Below are positions 53,947 to 63,342 of a stretch of 64,000 nucleotides of DNA, piece by piece (position 1 is the first letter of the stretch; each line of letters starts with the position of its first letter). The position numbers and the translations under genes are program-made. Below the pieces are notes generated by a model that was given only the letters and a program-made list of their open reading frames with translations, did no database searches and was not told where the DNA came from. The DNA is taken from positions 186,001-250,000 of the forward strand of contig NZ_CP128233.1 in assembly GCF_030344915.1 (NCBI RefSeq), written 5' to 3'. This DNA is from Neopusillimonas aromaticivorans. Lineage in GTDB: Bacteria > Pseudomonadota > Gammaproteobacteria > Burkholderiales > Burkholderiaceae_B.

Positions 53947-54030
53947 TACGTGTATCGAAAAAGCAAGCGGAAGGCAATTTACGCCAGTCCAAGCATAAAC
54001 CAGTACAAGCTTGCGCCGGCGCAAAAGAGT

Positions 54031-54480
54031 TCATGAACCGGGGGCCTGCCCTTCTTTGGGAGTATTCAGTTCAGGTTTTTCAGGACAGTACTCGGGGCGC
54101 TGGACAATCGCGTACATGTCACTGACTTGCGCTTTGGTCGGCCCGTAGTAACTGTAAACACGACCTTGCGTAGTCAGGTCTTTGGTGAGCACCAGATGCA
54201 ACACCAGAGTGTTCACCCAACCCGTGGCTCCGGGAGTAACGGGTTTGGTAACTCGGGCAAAATTAGGGTTCATTGGATCTACCGAGAACTTGACCTCGGG
54301 GTTGCAGACGGCTTGATGCTTGAAGACGGCGCGCTGGATCTGAACAAGATCTTGAGTGAAATCGCGGTCCCCGCGCAGATTTGAGGGTTGCTCCAGCAAA
54401 GCCAGGCCTATTCCCCCTTCAGGGTTTGCCGCACACCCGGCCAGCAGCACGGCCATAGCAACCGCAAAAATACGTTTCAT
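54031..54480 (-). CDS. Small lipoprotein of unknown function
   Basis: A 149-residue protein with a signal peptide and lipobox (MKRIFAVAMAVLLAGCAANP). The mature part contains two further Cys (HQAVCNPEVKFSV and PEYCPEKPE) that could form a disulfide, and an aromatic stretch (GRVYSYYGPTKAQVSDMYAIVQ). It is not recognised. It is convergent with rng. The reading frame is intact. Confidence 0.75.
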   Translation of the reverse strand: MKRIFAVAMAVLLAGCAANPEGGIGLALLEQPSNLRGDRDFTQDLVQIQRAVFKHQAVCNPEVKFSVDPMNPNFARVTKPVTPGATGWVNTLVLHLVLTKDLTTQGRVYSYYGPTKAQVSDMYAIVQRPEYCPEKPELNTPKEGQAPGS

Positions 54481-54774
54481 AATGAATTCCTGTTGATTGA
54501 CACATTAGATAATACTGAAAATGCATTCAAGCCATTGGTAGAACATTGCTGAGGAGGCGTAGATCAAGAGGCTGGGGCCGGATCAAGGCGCGCCCTATAC
54601 AACCGGTTGAACCGGGCACCGAATGTTGACGGATGACTTGCTTTAACCACGGATTGCCTGAAGTCTTCACTCTTGTCTTCCACCACTTGAATCACACGCC
54701 CTGCAGAACCGGAGCCACGACCGAAAAAGATGTGTGCAGACGGTGAGGGGTAAGGGTAACGAACCCACCTTCGC
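54481..54774. other. Gap between lipoprotein gene and msbA, possible short ORF
   Basis: A minus-strand frame from about 54760 to 54564 reads protein-like (SAHIFFGRGSGSAGRVIQVV, then EDFRQSVVKASHPSTFGARF) and ends PAPAS at a TGA. Upstream this frame merges into an out-of-frame reading of the msbA 3' end, so it has no clear start of its own. It is not recognised and is treated as unassigned. Confidence 0.3.
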
Positions 54775-56601
54775 TTACAACAAACCCTTGAACTGCATTT
54801 CATAGAGCGACGCGTACAGCCCTTTGCTCGCCAACAGTTCGTCGTGGCGACCTTTTTCAATGATTTTGCCTTGGTCAAGAACAACGATGAGGTCGGCCTT
54901 CTGAACCGTGGACAACCGATGGGCAATAACCAATGTGGTACGGCCAGCCATCAGCTTTTCAAGTGACATCTGCACCTGACGTTCGGATTCGTTATCAAGT
55001 GCTGACGTGGCCTCATCAAGAATCAGAATGGGCGCATCTTTGATCAGGGCACGTGCAATGGCCAGGCGTTGGCGTTGCCCGCCAGAAAGCTGATTGGCGT
55101 TCTCGCCGACCGGCGTGTCGAGCCCGTTAGGCAGGCCACGAACAAAATCATGCAGGTTGGCCGCTTCGAGCGCTTTCCAGATGTCGTCAGGGGTGGCGTC
55201 GTGCAAGGCCCCATAGCCCACATTTTCGCCTATCGTGCCATCGAACAAAACAACGTCCTGGCTGACCAGTGAAAGCTGTGAACGCAGGCTGCGCAAAGCG
55301 CACATTTCTATCGGCTGCCCGTCGATAAGCACCTGCCCGGCGACAGGTGCGATGAAGCGTGGCAACATATTCACGAGTGTGGTTTTGCCACTACCGGAAC
55401 GCCCGACCAGGGCGACCGTTTGACCCGGCTCGACCACCAGAGACACATCTGACAAGGTGTCGCGCTCGGCGTCCGCAAAACGATGACTGACATTACGGAA
55501 TTCGACACGCCCTTGTACCTGGCCTTTGAACTGAAAGGTGCCCGAATCGTTCTCGGGCTTCTGATCGATAAGACCGAAAACGCTTTCGGCCGAAACCAGC
55601 ATGCGCTGCATGGAGCCGGCGATATTCGTGAGCCGCTTGATGGGATCAAAGATTTGCCCGAGGGCCGCCATGAATGAGGCAAAACTACCTACGGTGAGGC
55701 CTTCATTGTTGGCCTGGTACAAAGCAACCGCGATAACGGCAGCAACCGATACACCGATAAAAAACTGGGTAATCGGAGACATGGCGGCATCGGACGACGC
55801 CGCTCGCATGTAAAAACGGCGCAGCCGCGAGTTGACATACTGGAACCGGGACCCTTCGCGCTCGTAGCCGTCGAACATTTTTACGACGCGCTGGCCATCA
55901 ATGGACTCACCCACCACGTGTGTCAGTTCGGCGTTCATGTTGATGGTATCGCGGTTGATTCGACGCAGCCGCTTGATGAAGATCCGTGACACGTACACCG
56001 ACAACGGCAAGACCAGCAGCACAATCAACGTCAGTTGCCAGGACATGTAGATGAGCACGACGAACAGCGACACTACGATCAACGTTTCGCGCACAATAAC
56101 CGTGATGACATCGGTGGCAAGACCGGTGACATTACCCGCATCTATTGTGAAACGGTTCAACAGACGCCCCGTGTCGCCTTTTTTGAATTCGGTGTCAGGC
56201 AAATGCAGCAAGCGGTCGAACATTTCTTTGCGTATGCCCAGCAGCATGTTGTTGGCCACCCAGGCAAAAACATAGGTACTGGTAAAGGTACATACCCCTC
56301 GCAAGAACATCAGCCCCACCACCGCCAACGGAATCGTCCACATGTACGATGGTTGCTCGCCGGTAAAGCCCTCGTCGAGCAAGGGCTTCATAATGAGCGC
56401 CAACGTGGGTTGGGTGGCTGAACTGATGGATACCAGTACCAAGGCGACGATAACGGCCTTCCAGTAAGCCCCTAAACGACTGTAGATCCGTCGCCACAGG
56501 TCAAACTTTACGGGCTCGGAATGTGCGGAACCTGACGATGAAACAGGGCTCAAGACGACACTCGCTTTTATACTAATGAAAAATGCATTGTAACGTTGCA
56601 A
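54775..56601 (-). CDS. msbA: Lipid A export permease/ATPase MsbA
   Basis: A 608-residue ABC half-transporter that flips lipid A-core across the inner membrane. The N-terminal part has six membrane helices (VIVALVLVSISSATQPTLAL onward). The ATPase has Walker A ALVGRSGSGKTTLVNML, signature NQLSGGQRQRLAIARAL, Walker B PILILDEATSALD and VIAHRLSTVQKAD. The start is uncertain: the frame opens at a TTG (56601), and a shorter form at a TTG near SPVSSSGSAHSEP is possible. The reading frame is intact. Confidence 0.93.
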   Translation of the reverse strand: MQRYNAFFISIKASVVLSPVSSSGSAHSEPVKFDLWRRIYSRLGAYWKAVIVALVLVSISSATQPTLALIMKPLLDEGFTGEQPSYMWTIPLAVVGLMFLRGVCTFTSTYVFAWVANNMLLGIRKEMFDRLLHLPDTEFKKGDTGRLLNRFTIDAGNVTGLATDVITVIVRETLIVVSLFVVLIYMSWQLTLIVLLVLPLSVYVSRIFIKRLRRINRDTINMNAELTHVVGESIDGQRVVKMFDGYEREGSRFQYVNSRLRRFYMRAASSDAAMSPITQFFIGVSVAAVIAVALYQANNEGLTVGSFASFMAALGQIFDPIKRLTNIAGSMQRMLVSAESVFGLIDQKPENDSGTFQFKGQVQGRVEFRNVSHRFADAERDTLSDVSLVVEPGQTVALVGRSGSGKTTLVNMLPRFIAPVAGQVLIDGQPIEMCALRSLRSQLSLVSQDVVLFDGTIGENVGYGALHDATPDDIWKALEAANLHDFVRGLPNGLDTPVGENANQLSGGQRQRLAIARALIKDAPILILDEATSALDNESERQVQMSLEKLMAGRTTLVIAHRLSTVQKADLIVVLDQGKIIEKGRHDELLASKGLYASLYEMQFKGLL

Positions 56602-56647
56602 CCCGGGCGACGAGCAGCCCTCGCCAAGCGCCCCGCTGATCCCTCTG

Positions 56648-57616
56648 ATGACTGATAACCGCCCTATTTATGTTCGCCTGCCCAATTGGATCGGCGATGT
56701 CTGCATGGCTCTGCCATCCCTGCAACTGCTGCTTGAGACCCGACGGCCTGTGGTGGTGTGCGCTCGCCCGTGGGCCAAGGCCCTGCTGTCGGCGTATGCG
56801 CTGCACGGCTTTATTCCAATGACCGGAAAATGGCGTGCTGACCGCCGTGCCGTGGCTGCGTTCAAAGCCATGCACAAGCATACGGGTTACAACAGCCCAG
56901 TGGGCCTGCTGCTCCCCGATTCGCTATCGAGTGCACTGGTGTTTCGGCTGGCAGGAATTGCCTGTGCCGGCTATCGGGACGATGGGCGCAGCCTGCTCTT
57001 GCGCTGGCCGATCAACAAGCCCCGGCCACGACCCCATGCGGTCGAGTCCTGGTACGGGCTGACACGAACCGCAATCATGCAATGGCGCTTCGGCCAACCG
57101 GCCATGCCGGCTCCGCCTTCACTGTCTTTGCCGCTGAGACCCGAAGCACGTCAACAGGCGCTCAACGCTCTTGACGAAGCCGGGCTTACCGGTCGATCTT
57201 TTGTATTGATTGCGCCCACAGCAACCGGACTGCACAAAGGCCAGATCAAGGTGTGGCCACATTTTGCGGCCCTGACGCAACGTTTGCAGGCCACCGGGCT
57301 AACGGTCGTGATGTGCCCGCCGCCGAATGAACGCGAAGCGGCGCTAGCCAATGCACCGGACGCCATCTGCCTGCCCGCGATGCCACTGGATGCGTTCGTG
57401 GCATTGACTCAAACCGCCGCACTGGTGATCTGCAATGACTCCGGGGTTTCCCACCTGGCCGCCGCAGGTGATGCACTTCAAATCACGTTATTTGGCGTGA
57501 CGCATCGCGAACGAACCGGACCGTGGTCTGAACACGCCGTTTGTCTGGGCGAAATGGGCCGCTGGCCCGAACTGGACAACGTAGCCGAAAAAGCGATATC
57601 GTTGGCCGCTCAATGA
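56648..57616 (+). CDS. Glycosyltransferase family 9 (heptosyltransferase-like)
   Basis: A 322-residue GT9 protein. The N-terminal RPIYVRLPNWIGDVCMALPSLQLLLETR and the C-terminal LVICNDSGVSHLAAAGDALQITLFGVTHRERTGPW are the family's two Rossmann-domain signatures, as in WaaC/WaaF/WaaQ. It probably adds a sugar to the LPS core, in line with divergent msbA. The reading frame is intact. Its stop overlaps the next gene as ATGA. Confidence 0.87.
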   Translation: MTDNRPIYVRLPNWIGDVCMALPSLQLLLETRRPVVVCARPWAKALLSAYALHGFIPMTGKWRADRRAVAAFKAMHKHTGYNSPVGLLLPDSLSSALVFRLAGIACAGYRDDGRSLLLRWPINKPRPRPHAVESWYGLTRTAIMQWRFGQPAMPAPPSLSLPLRPEARQQALNALDEAGLTGRSFVLIAPTATGLHKGQIKVWPHFAALTQRLQATGLTVVMCPPPNEREAALANAPDAICLPAMPLDAFVALTQTAALVICNDSGVSHLAAAGDALQITLFGVTHRERTGPWSEHAVCLGEMGRWPELDNVAEKAISLAAQ

Positions 57617-58377
57617 TGATTTCAAATTTCCTGGCCAACCTGATCATTCCGCTGAACCTGTGCATCACCTTGCTGGTGCTGGGTGGCTTGTCTTATGTCA
57701 TCCGGTGGCGCAAAACCGCATTCGGGTTGGCCGCATTCGCCCTGGTATGGGGGATGTTCTGGTCATTGCCCGCCTCCTCGTTGTGGGCCGGTGGCCGGCT
57801 TGAGCAACGCTACGCCTGGCAACCGCCCGAGAGCCTGCCCAAGGCCGATGCTATTGTCGTTTTAGGTGGGCATACGGCAGGCGGGCGACCGAACTGGTTT
57901 GAACCCTACGCCAAAGAAACTGCGATTACCCGATCCGAGGCTGCCGCCATGCTGTACAAAGCGGGGCTCGCACCGTTCGTCATCGTCTCCGGTGCTGCGC
58001 TGGATGGCGGCGTCCCTGAAGCACAAGTCATGGCCAATACCCTGATACGTGAAGGGGTCCCTGAAAATGCCATCATTGCAGAAGAGCATAGCCTGACCAC
58101 GCGTGAAAATGGTGTCTACACCAAAGACATCATGAAAACGCTGGGGTTTGACCACGCCCTTCTGGTGACCTCCGCGCTTCATATGCCTCGCGCCATGGGC
58201 GTCTTTCAGGAACTGGGGGTCAATGTAACCGCCGCCCCCTGGAAGCCCCAGATCGTGGTGCCACAACGACCCGATTTTGATTTCTGGCTGCCAGACCAAA
58301 GGGCCTTCACGGCGGCTCGCTCAATCATCAAAGAATATGCCGGCATTCTGGTGTACTGGCTGCGAGGGTGGCTGTAA
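57613..58377 (+). CDS. DUF218 protein (YdcF/ElyC-like) with two N-terminal membrane helices
   Basis: A 254-residue protein with two N-terminal membrane helices (LIIPLNLCITLLVLGGLSYVI and FGLAAFALVWGMFWSLPASSL) and a DUF218 domain starting PKADAIVVLGGHTAGG, with HSLTTRENGVYT and ALLVTSALHMPRAMGVF. This layout matches ElyC, involved in envelope polysaccharide assembly. It overlaps GT9 and the next gene at both ends, so it is part of one operon. The reading frame is intact. Confidence 0.82.
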   Translation: MMISNFLANLIIPLNLCITLLVLGGLSYVIRWRKTAFGLAAFALVWGMFWSLPASSLWAGGRLEQRYAWQPPESLPKADAIVVLGGHTAGGRPNWFEPYAKETAITRSEAAAMLYKAGLAPFVIVSGAALDGGVPEAQVMANTLIREGVPENAIIAEEHSLTTRENGVYTKDIMKTLGFDHALLVTSALHMPRAMGVFQELGVNVTAAPWKPQIVVPQRPDFDFWLPDQRAFTAARSIIKEYAGILVYWLRGWL

Positions 58378-58637
58378 TGGGAATAGCCTGTCGCCCCGGC
58401 TGTGCGGCCTGCTGCATTGCACCGTCAATTTCCAGCGCCATTCCGGGCATGCCGAACGGCAAACCAGCGGGAGTGGCCTGTATCCAGCTGGATAGCGATT
58501 TGCGCTGCAAGATTTTCGGGCACCCGGAGCGTCCCGACGTGTGCGAATCGTTACAACCGGCGGCAGATTTGTGCGGCGACAATCGCGAACAGGCACTGCG
58601 CTGGCTGGGCTACCTTGAAGATCAAACCCGGCCCTGA
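58377..58637 (+). CDS. YkgJ-family Cys-cluster protein
   Basis: An 86-residue protein with the YkgJ/UPF0153 zinc- or iron-binding pattern CRPGCAACCIAPSISSAIPGM, GVACIQLDSDLRCKIFG and ERPDVCESLQPAADLCG. The function is unknown. Its ATG overlaps the preceding TAA as TAATG. An in-frame GTG three codons upstream is an alternative start. The reading frame is intact. Confidence 0.8.
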   Translation: MGIACRPGCAACCIAPSISSAIPGMPNGKPAGVACIQLDSDLRCKIFGHPERPDVCESLQPAADLCGDNREQALRWLGYLEDQTRP

Positions 58638-58672
58638 CGGTGACCCACTAACGCCAGGCCCGCCATAGCCGC

Positions 58673-59832
58673 TCAGGTGCGCTCTGAAAGCACCTGCCGG
58701 TAGAGTTCCGTATAGCGCAAGGCCACTTCTGCCCAGCCGTGCCTGCTGACAACCGCGGCTGCACCACGCACCAACGCCTCACGATACGCCTGGTCAGCGT
58801 CTATACGGGCAATCGAGCCAGCCAGCTCCTGATCGTTTTCAGGATGGCTGAGCAACACGGCTTCAGTATCCCCCTGCACATATTGGGCAAAACCGCACCA
58901 GGGCGACGGGCTGAGAATGACAGGCAACCCATAGGACATGGCTTCAAGTGGTGCCATGCCAAAACTATCGTTCAAGGTAGGATGCACATAAATATCGGCG
59001 CATGCGTAATACGGCCCGACATTTGATGTTTCATCAAGCACCTGAACCCGATGGGCCACCCCGGCAGCTTCTCGACGCACAAAATCACGCACCTGGGCAT
59101 TACCGCCCACCACCAGAAGCTTGGCCCGCTCGGGCAAATGCGCAAGCGCCCGCAATACGGTTGGCAGGCCTTTACGCAACGGGTTTCGGGCTACCAGCAA
59201 ACAGACAAGATCAGTATCTGACCACCCCAATGCCTGCCGCTGAGCGGCTGCCTGCGCCAGATCGGAGACGGGTGCCGGAGTGACCCCGGAGGAATGACCG
59301 GAAATGTCTGCCCTTCCCCGTACGCCTTGCTCAACTGATCGGCAATCAGCCCCGACACGGCAACAACGCGATGCCCGGCTCGGGGACTCACCCGTCGCGA
59401 TTCAAGCTGCAGATAGGTCTGCACACGCGGGCTGACGTACGATAATGCCCGTTTCAACCACCCCATGGGCTTGACACGCCAGTTGTAACGCACCGGCGTG
59501 ACATGGATGACCTCAATGTCACCGCACCAACCGTTCATGTGCGAATGCACAATATCGAACCCCTCACGGGTAAGACGTCGGGCATGTATTGCAAACAGCA
59601 ATACCCGCATCCAGCTGGACAAACCCTTACGCGTCTTGATGGGCACGAAAGGCAGGTGAAGATCGCAACCGGGATCGTACTCACGCGCAAATACGGTCAC
59701 GTCATGCTGACGCGACAGTTCGCGCATGAGTTCGACACCATACGCTTCGGCGCCCCCAAAACGACCACCGAAACGGTCAACGACAAACGCAATTTTCAAG
59801 GCGCGATCAGTCACGACGACGTTTGTCTTCAA
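58673..59832 (-). CDS. Glycosyltransferase family 4, one frameshift
   Basis: A 386-residue GT-B glycosyltransferase. The N-terminal domain opens LKIAFVVDRFGGRFGGAEAY and has REGFDIVHSHMNGWCGD. The C-terminal domain has LVCLLVARNPLRKGLPTVLRAL, KLLVVGGNA, YYACADIYVHPTLNDSFGM and APLEAMSYGLPVI, the GT4 E-x7-E region. The frame breaks in the C4 run at 59284-59287. It overlaps the upstream deacetylase and is the last gene of the operon. The start is probably TTG 59832 or a GTG seven codons in. Confidence 0.87.
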
Positions 59833-60529
59833 GGCGGGTCAGGCATTTTTGCAGGAACCGCACAATATTGGTGGAACGCGCAACCGTAACGCGCGGCAAC
59901 CCGAACAGGCTGTCGTCGGAGCGTACCAGCCCGCGCACCGTCGTCGTGGCGTTGGTGTAACCGGCCTTTTCGGCCATAGCTCGCACTTCGGGCGTTTCAT
60001 CGCCATAAGGGTAACAAAATGCACTGACTTCAAAACCCAGCAGGCGTTCCAGCTCGAGTTTGGACTGACGCACTTGCTGCCACGCAATTTCAGGAGACAC
60101 CGCAGGCAAGTGGATGTGATCCAGGGTATGAGAACCGACCTCTTGACCCGCAGCGGCCCATCGCTTCATTTCTTCCAGTGACATCAGGTCGGAATGCGGA
60201 ATCCCTTTCTCGTAATCCCAGACGTTACCGCCGTCGAGCTGGTGCACCACAAAATAATTGGTGGACGTGAAACCGTAGTAATTGAGAACCGGCAAGGCAT
60301 TTTGCAAAACGTTGCGATAGCCGTCATCAAAGGTAATGCCAAAGACCTTGCCCTTGGCATGCCCGGCCAGATACGGCATGAGGTCGCGCATCGACAGGCC
60401 CCGGTAGCCAAAGCGACTCATCCAGGCCATTTGCCGGGTAAAGTCCTTGGGGTGAACCGTCAGGCCACGATAGGGCGTGCCTTTGGGAGCGGGCTCACCA
60501 ATCTGGTGATACATCAGAACAGGGATCAT
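59807..60529 (-). CDS. Polysaccharide deacetylase (NodB family)
   Basis: A 240-residue carbohydrate esterase 4 protein. Motif 1 is KVFGITFDDGYRNVL, motif 2 is VGSHTLDHIHLPAV, and CYPYGDETPEVRAMAEKAGY follows as motif 3. It lacks a signal peptide, so cytoplasmic or membrane-associated action on a lipid-linked glycan is likely. It overlaps both flanking glycosyltransferase genes. The reading frame is intact. Confidence 0.88.
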   Translation of the reverse strand: MIPVLMYHQIGEPAPKGTPYRGLTVHPKDFTRQMAWMSRFGYRGLSMRDLMPYLAGHAKGKVFGITFDDGYRNVLQNALPVLNYYGFTSTNYFVVHQLDGGNVWDYEKGIPHSDLMSLEEMKRWAAAGQEVGSHTLDHIHLPAVSPEIAWQQVRQSKLELERLLGFEVSAFCYPYGDETPEVRAMAEKAGYTNATTTVRGLVRSDDSLFGLPRVTVARSTNIVRFLQKCLTRLEDKRRRD

Positions 60530-61668
60530 AAATTCGCAGGGACAAAAGCTGTTGGGTCAAGGCAGGACGAATATACCGCACGCGTGTCAGCACAGAAACG
60601 GTCGAGGGCGAATTCGGCCTCGCTATACTGCCGGGCTTGCGCCCCCATGGCCGGCACGCAACCGGCATTATCGAGGATGGACTGAACGCACGCCCTGATG
60701 GCCTGGATATTTGCTGCGGGAACGACCCAGCCCGTTTGGCCGGGCAAAACGTTTTCCGGAAGGCCTCCAGCGTCGGACACCAGCGTAGGCAACCCCAGGG
60801 CCAGGGTCTCGCGGCAGGCAAACGACAAGGCCTCGCGGTACGACAATACAAACCCGACATCGCAGGCCGCAAGAATATCGCGGACATCCGTTACCAAGCC
60901 GGGAAAAATCACGCTGGACCTCATGCCCAGGGCATCGACCTGGGCCTGGCGCTCGGGCTTGGGCGGATCACCGGCCACGACAATACGGACGCGGCGGCGA
61001 AAATCGTCGGGCAGCCCGGCAACCGCACGCACCAGGTCCAGCCAACCTTTTTCAAGGTCGGTTCCGCCTGAGCTGCCAAACACCAGCAGACCATCCGCCG
61101 CGTCACCCAGCAACCGGGTTCGAAGCTGCCGTTTTTCAGCAGACGAAACTGGCTTGAAATGCGACAAATCAATACCATGACGAATGACATGGGTGGGCAA
61201 TGCCGCATAGGGCGACCGGGCCAGCATGCGACGCACAAAATCGCTGACTGCAATAACAGCATCTGTGCCATACCGCGCCCTCAGCCGGTGACCGAAACTG
61301 GAAATACCATGATCATTGTGCTTGGTCCAAACCACCTTGGGACGGCGGGAAAGCCCCGCCAGGGCCAGCATGACATGCCGGTGGTCGGCAGACGCATTGA
61401 CATGGATCACATCGAATTTCTCACGTTTGATCAGTTGCCGCAGCTGCAACACTTCGCGGATCATCGGACCAATGCGCGAGGTGAAGCACATATCGTAGGT
61501 TGTGACGTTCGCAAAGTCCCGGGCCTGCCGGAACAAACGACTGGTACCCGGGGTAGCTACGCTGAGGTTGTCGGTTGCCGCCAGACCGCGCAATAGATTG
61601 ACGATATACGTCACATGGCCACCACCGTTGCGGTGATGGAAATTGGTGAACAGGATCTTCATGGGCAT
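60526..61668 (-). CDS. Glycosyltransferase family 4
   Basis: A 380-residue GT4 enzyme with a glycine-rich N-terminus (ILFTNFHHRNGGGHVTYIVNLLRGL), KFDVIHVNASADHRHVMLAL, the central VFGSSGGTDLEKGWLDLVRAV, and ILAACDVGFVLSYREALSFACRETLALGLPTL (the E-x7-E region). It overlaps the downstream deacetylase by four bases. The reading frame is intact. Confidence 0.88.
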   Translation of the reverse strand: MPMKILFTNFHHRNGGGHVTYIVNLLRGLAATDNLSVATPGTSRLFRQARDFANVTTYDMCFTSRIGPMIREVLQLRQLIKREKFDVIHVNASADHRHVMLALAGLSRRPKVVWTKHNDHGISSFGHRLRARYGTDAVIAVSDFVRRMLARSPYAALPTHVIRHGIDLSHFKPVSSAEKRQLRTRLLGDAADGLLVFGSSGGTDLEKGWLDLVRAVAGLPDDFRRRVRIVVAGDPPKPERQAQVDALGMRSSVIFPGLVTDVRDILAACDVGFVLSYREALSFACRETLALGLPTLVSDAGGLPENVLPGQTGWVVPAANIQAIRACVQSILDNAGCVPAMGAQARQYSEAEFALDRFCADTRAVYSSCLDPTAFVPANL

Positions 61669-61698
61669 GCTGCCTGGTTCATCGAGCGTCTACCTGGC

Positions 61699-62509
61699 TC
61701 ATGGGCGTTCCGCCTGTCCGGCCGTATCAGCGCCGGATGCGGTCGTTTTGGCACGCTTGTTCAAAAACCACAACTTGGCATACCGGAAAAAGCTGCCGGC
61801 AGCCGCCGTTACCGCCAGAATGAAGCCTTCCTTGCCATCAAGAAACCCGCGACGGATCAGATAAATGCGTACAAATGTCCAGAACGAATGGCCCACAATA
61901 CCTGGCAAGCTGGTTGTTTTACCGCGTTGATGCATCATGACTGCCGCATCAGTTGAGTAGCGATTGACCTTGGTGATCAGGGCTTCGTAATCGGCATAGG
62001 GGTAATGCAAAAGTGCCCCTCAAGAACCGCCGGGTCAGTTTGCGCGACCACTTTCTCATGGACCGCTACATCAGTAAACCGGGCCGTTCCCTTCCTGAAC
62101 AAGCGCACCACATAGTCGGGCCACCAGCCGCTGTGGCGGATCCAGCGCCCGCAAAAGCTGGACAGGCGCGCAATTTTGTAAGCATCGGGCGCCGGCGTAC
62201 CGGCCGGCAGACCTGATGGGGTGACCACGGCCTGGATCGCACAGGCCAGCTCGGGGGTGACCCGCTCATCGGCATCTATGGATAGCACCCAGTCACCGGT
62301 TGCCAGATCAAGGGCACGGTTTTTTGGGGCCCGAAACCGGGCCAATCGGTGCTGTGATGCACCCGGGCACCCAGATCGGCGGCAATGTCGCAGGTACGAT
62401 CCGTACTGCCCGAGTCAAGCACGATGATTTCATCGGCAAATGCCACTGAAGCCAGACAGTCAGCGATGTGGTTCTCTTCGTTTTTGGTGATGATGATGAC
62501 GGACAGCAT
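61699..62509 (-). CDS. Glycosyltransferase family 2 (WaaE/LgtF-like), two frameshifts
   Basis: A 270-residue GT2 enzyme resembling beta-1,4-glucosyltransferases of the LPS core. Motifs are MLSVIIITKNEENHIADCL, FADEIIVLDSGSTDRTCDIA, GPQKNRALDLATGDWVLSID with DADERV, and RHSGWWPDYVVRLFRKG. The last third has a C-terminal helix region (FVRIYLIRRGFLDGKEGFILA). Shifts lie in the T-run at 62320-62325 and the C4 run at 62016-62019. The ATG at 62509 overlaps the deacetylase stop as TGATG. Confidence 0.88.
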
Positions 62510-63342
62510 CAGACCTGTCTCCGCGCGCGTTTCCACAGCTTCCAGCGATTAAACAGTGGACCAACGACAGGATTGCCTGCAATCATCACGCGACGACCCA
62601 CCGAAGCACCGTGCGTATTACGCACAGCGAAACGGTAAATGTGTTCGGGGTCGGCGCCGGGCTGATTCATGCCAAAGGCATGGGTGGTGTACAAATACTT
62701 GAACCCGGCGTCAACGGCAATGCGCTGGTAATCGACGTCAAAATAACCCTGTGGCCAGCATAAATGGTCAGATACCTGACCCAGCCGGGTTTGCAAGGTT
62801 GCACGTGAATCGCTCAGTTCGATAACCATGTGCGCGTTTTTGTTAACGGCGTCGGTCTTGTCCCAGCGGGTATGCGTGTGGGTATGGCTGTGGAATTCGC
62901 AGACGCCGCCCTCAAGCATGCGGCCAATTTCACTCCAACGCAGGGCAACGTCATCAAAATCACCCTGGGCAACGCGCTGCATGCAGGTGGCGTGATCCGG
63001 AGCATCGGGCTTATCCGCACCCTGCAAAGGGCGCGCCGGCCCGTCCTGATTCCAGGAAGTGACCAGAAAAATCATGGCCGTGAAACCATATTTTTTCAGC
63101 AACGGCCAGGCATACAGGTAGTTATCGAGGTAACCGTCATCAAAGGTAATGAGCACTGATTTCGCAGGTGCAGCTTCACCGTTCAGATGTGCCGCAAACT
63201 GGTCACTGGTCAGTGATCGGTAACCATTCGCCTTGAGCCACTGCAGTTGGCTTTCAAAGTTTTCCGGCGTGGCATTGATGGCACCGCCCGCAGGGGTGAC
63301 GTGGTGGTACATCAGAACGGGAACCGCACGTTGCGTGTTCAT
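62509..63342 (-). CDS. Polysaccharide deacetylase (NodB family), larger type
   Basis: A 277-residue CE4 protein starting MNTQRAVPVLMYHHVTPAGG. Motif 1 is SVLITFDDGYLDNYL, and the His motif is the repetitive CEFHSHTHTHTRW. WPQGYFDVDYQRIAVDAGFKY follows. It resembles the deacetylases found in LPS and capsule loci. The ATG at 63342 overlaps the upstream GT4 stop as ATGA; the longer in-frame start at 63372 would lie inside that gene. The reading frame is intact. Confidence 0.87.
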   Translation of the reverse strand: MNTQRAVPVLMYHHVTPAGGAINATPENFESQLQWLKANGYRSLTSDQFAAHLNGEAAPAKSVLITFDDGYLDNYLYAWPLLKKYGFTAMIFLVTSWNQDGPARPLQGADKPDAPDHATCMQRVAQGDFDDVALRWSEIGRMLEGGVCEFHSHTHTHTRWDKTDAVNKNAHMVIELSDSRATLQTRLGQVSDHLCWPQGYFDVDYQRIAVDAGFKYLYTTHAFGMNQPGADPEHIYRFAVRNTHGASVGRRVMIAGNPVVGPLFNRWKLWKRARRQV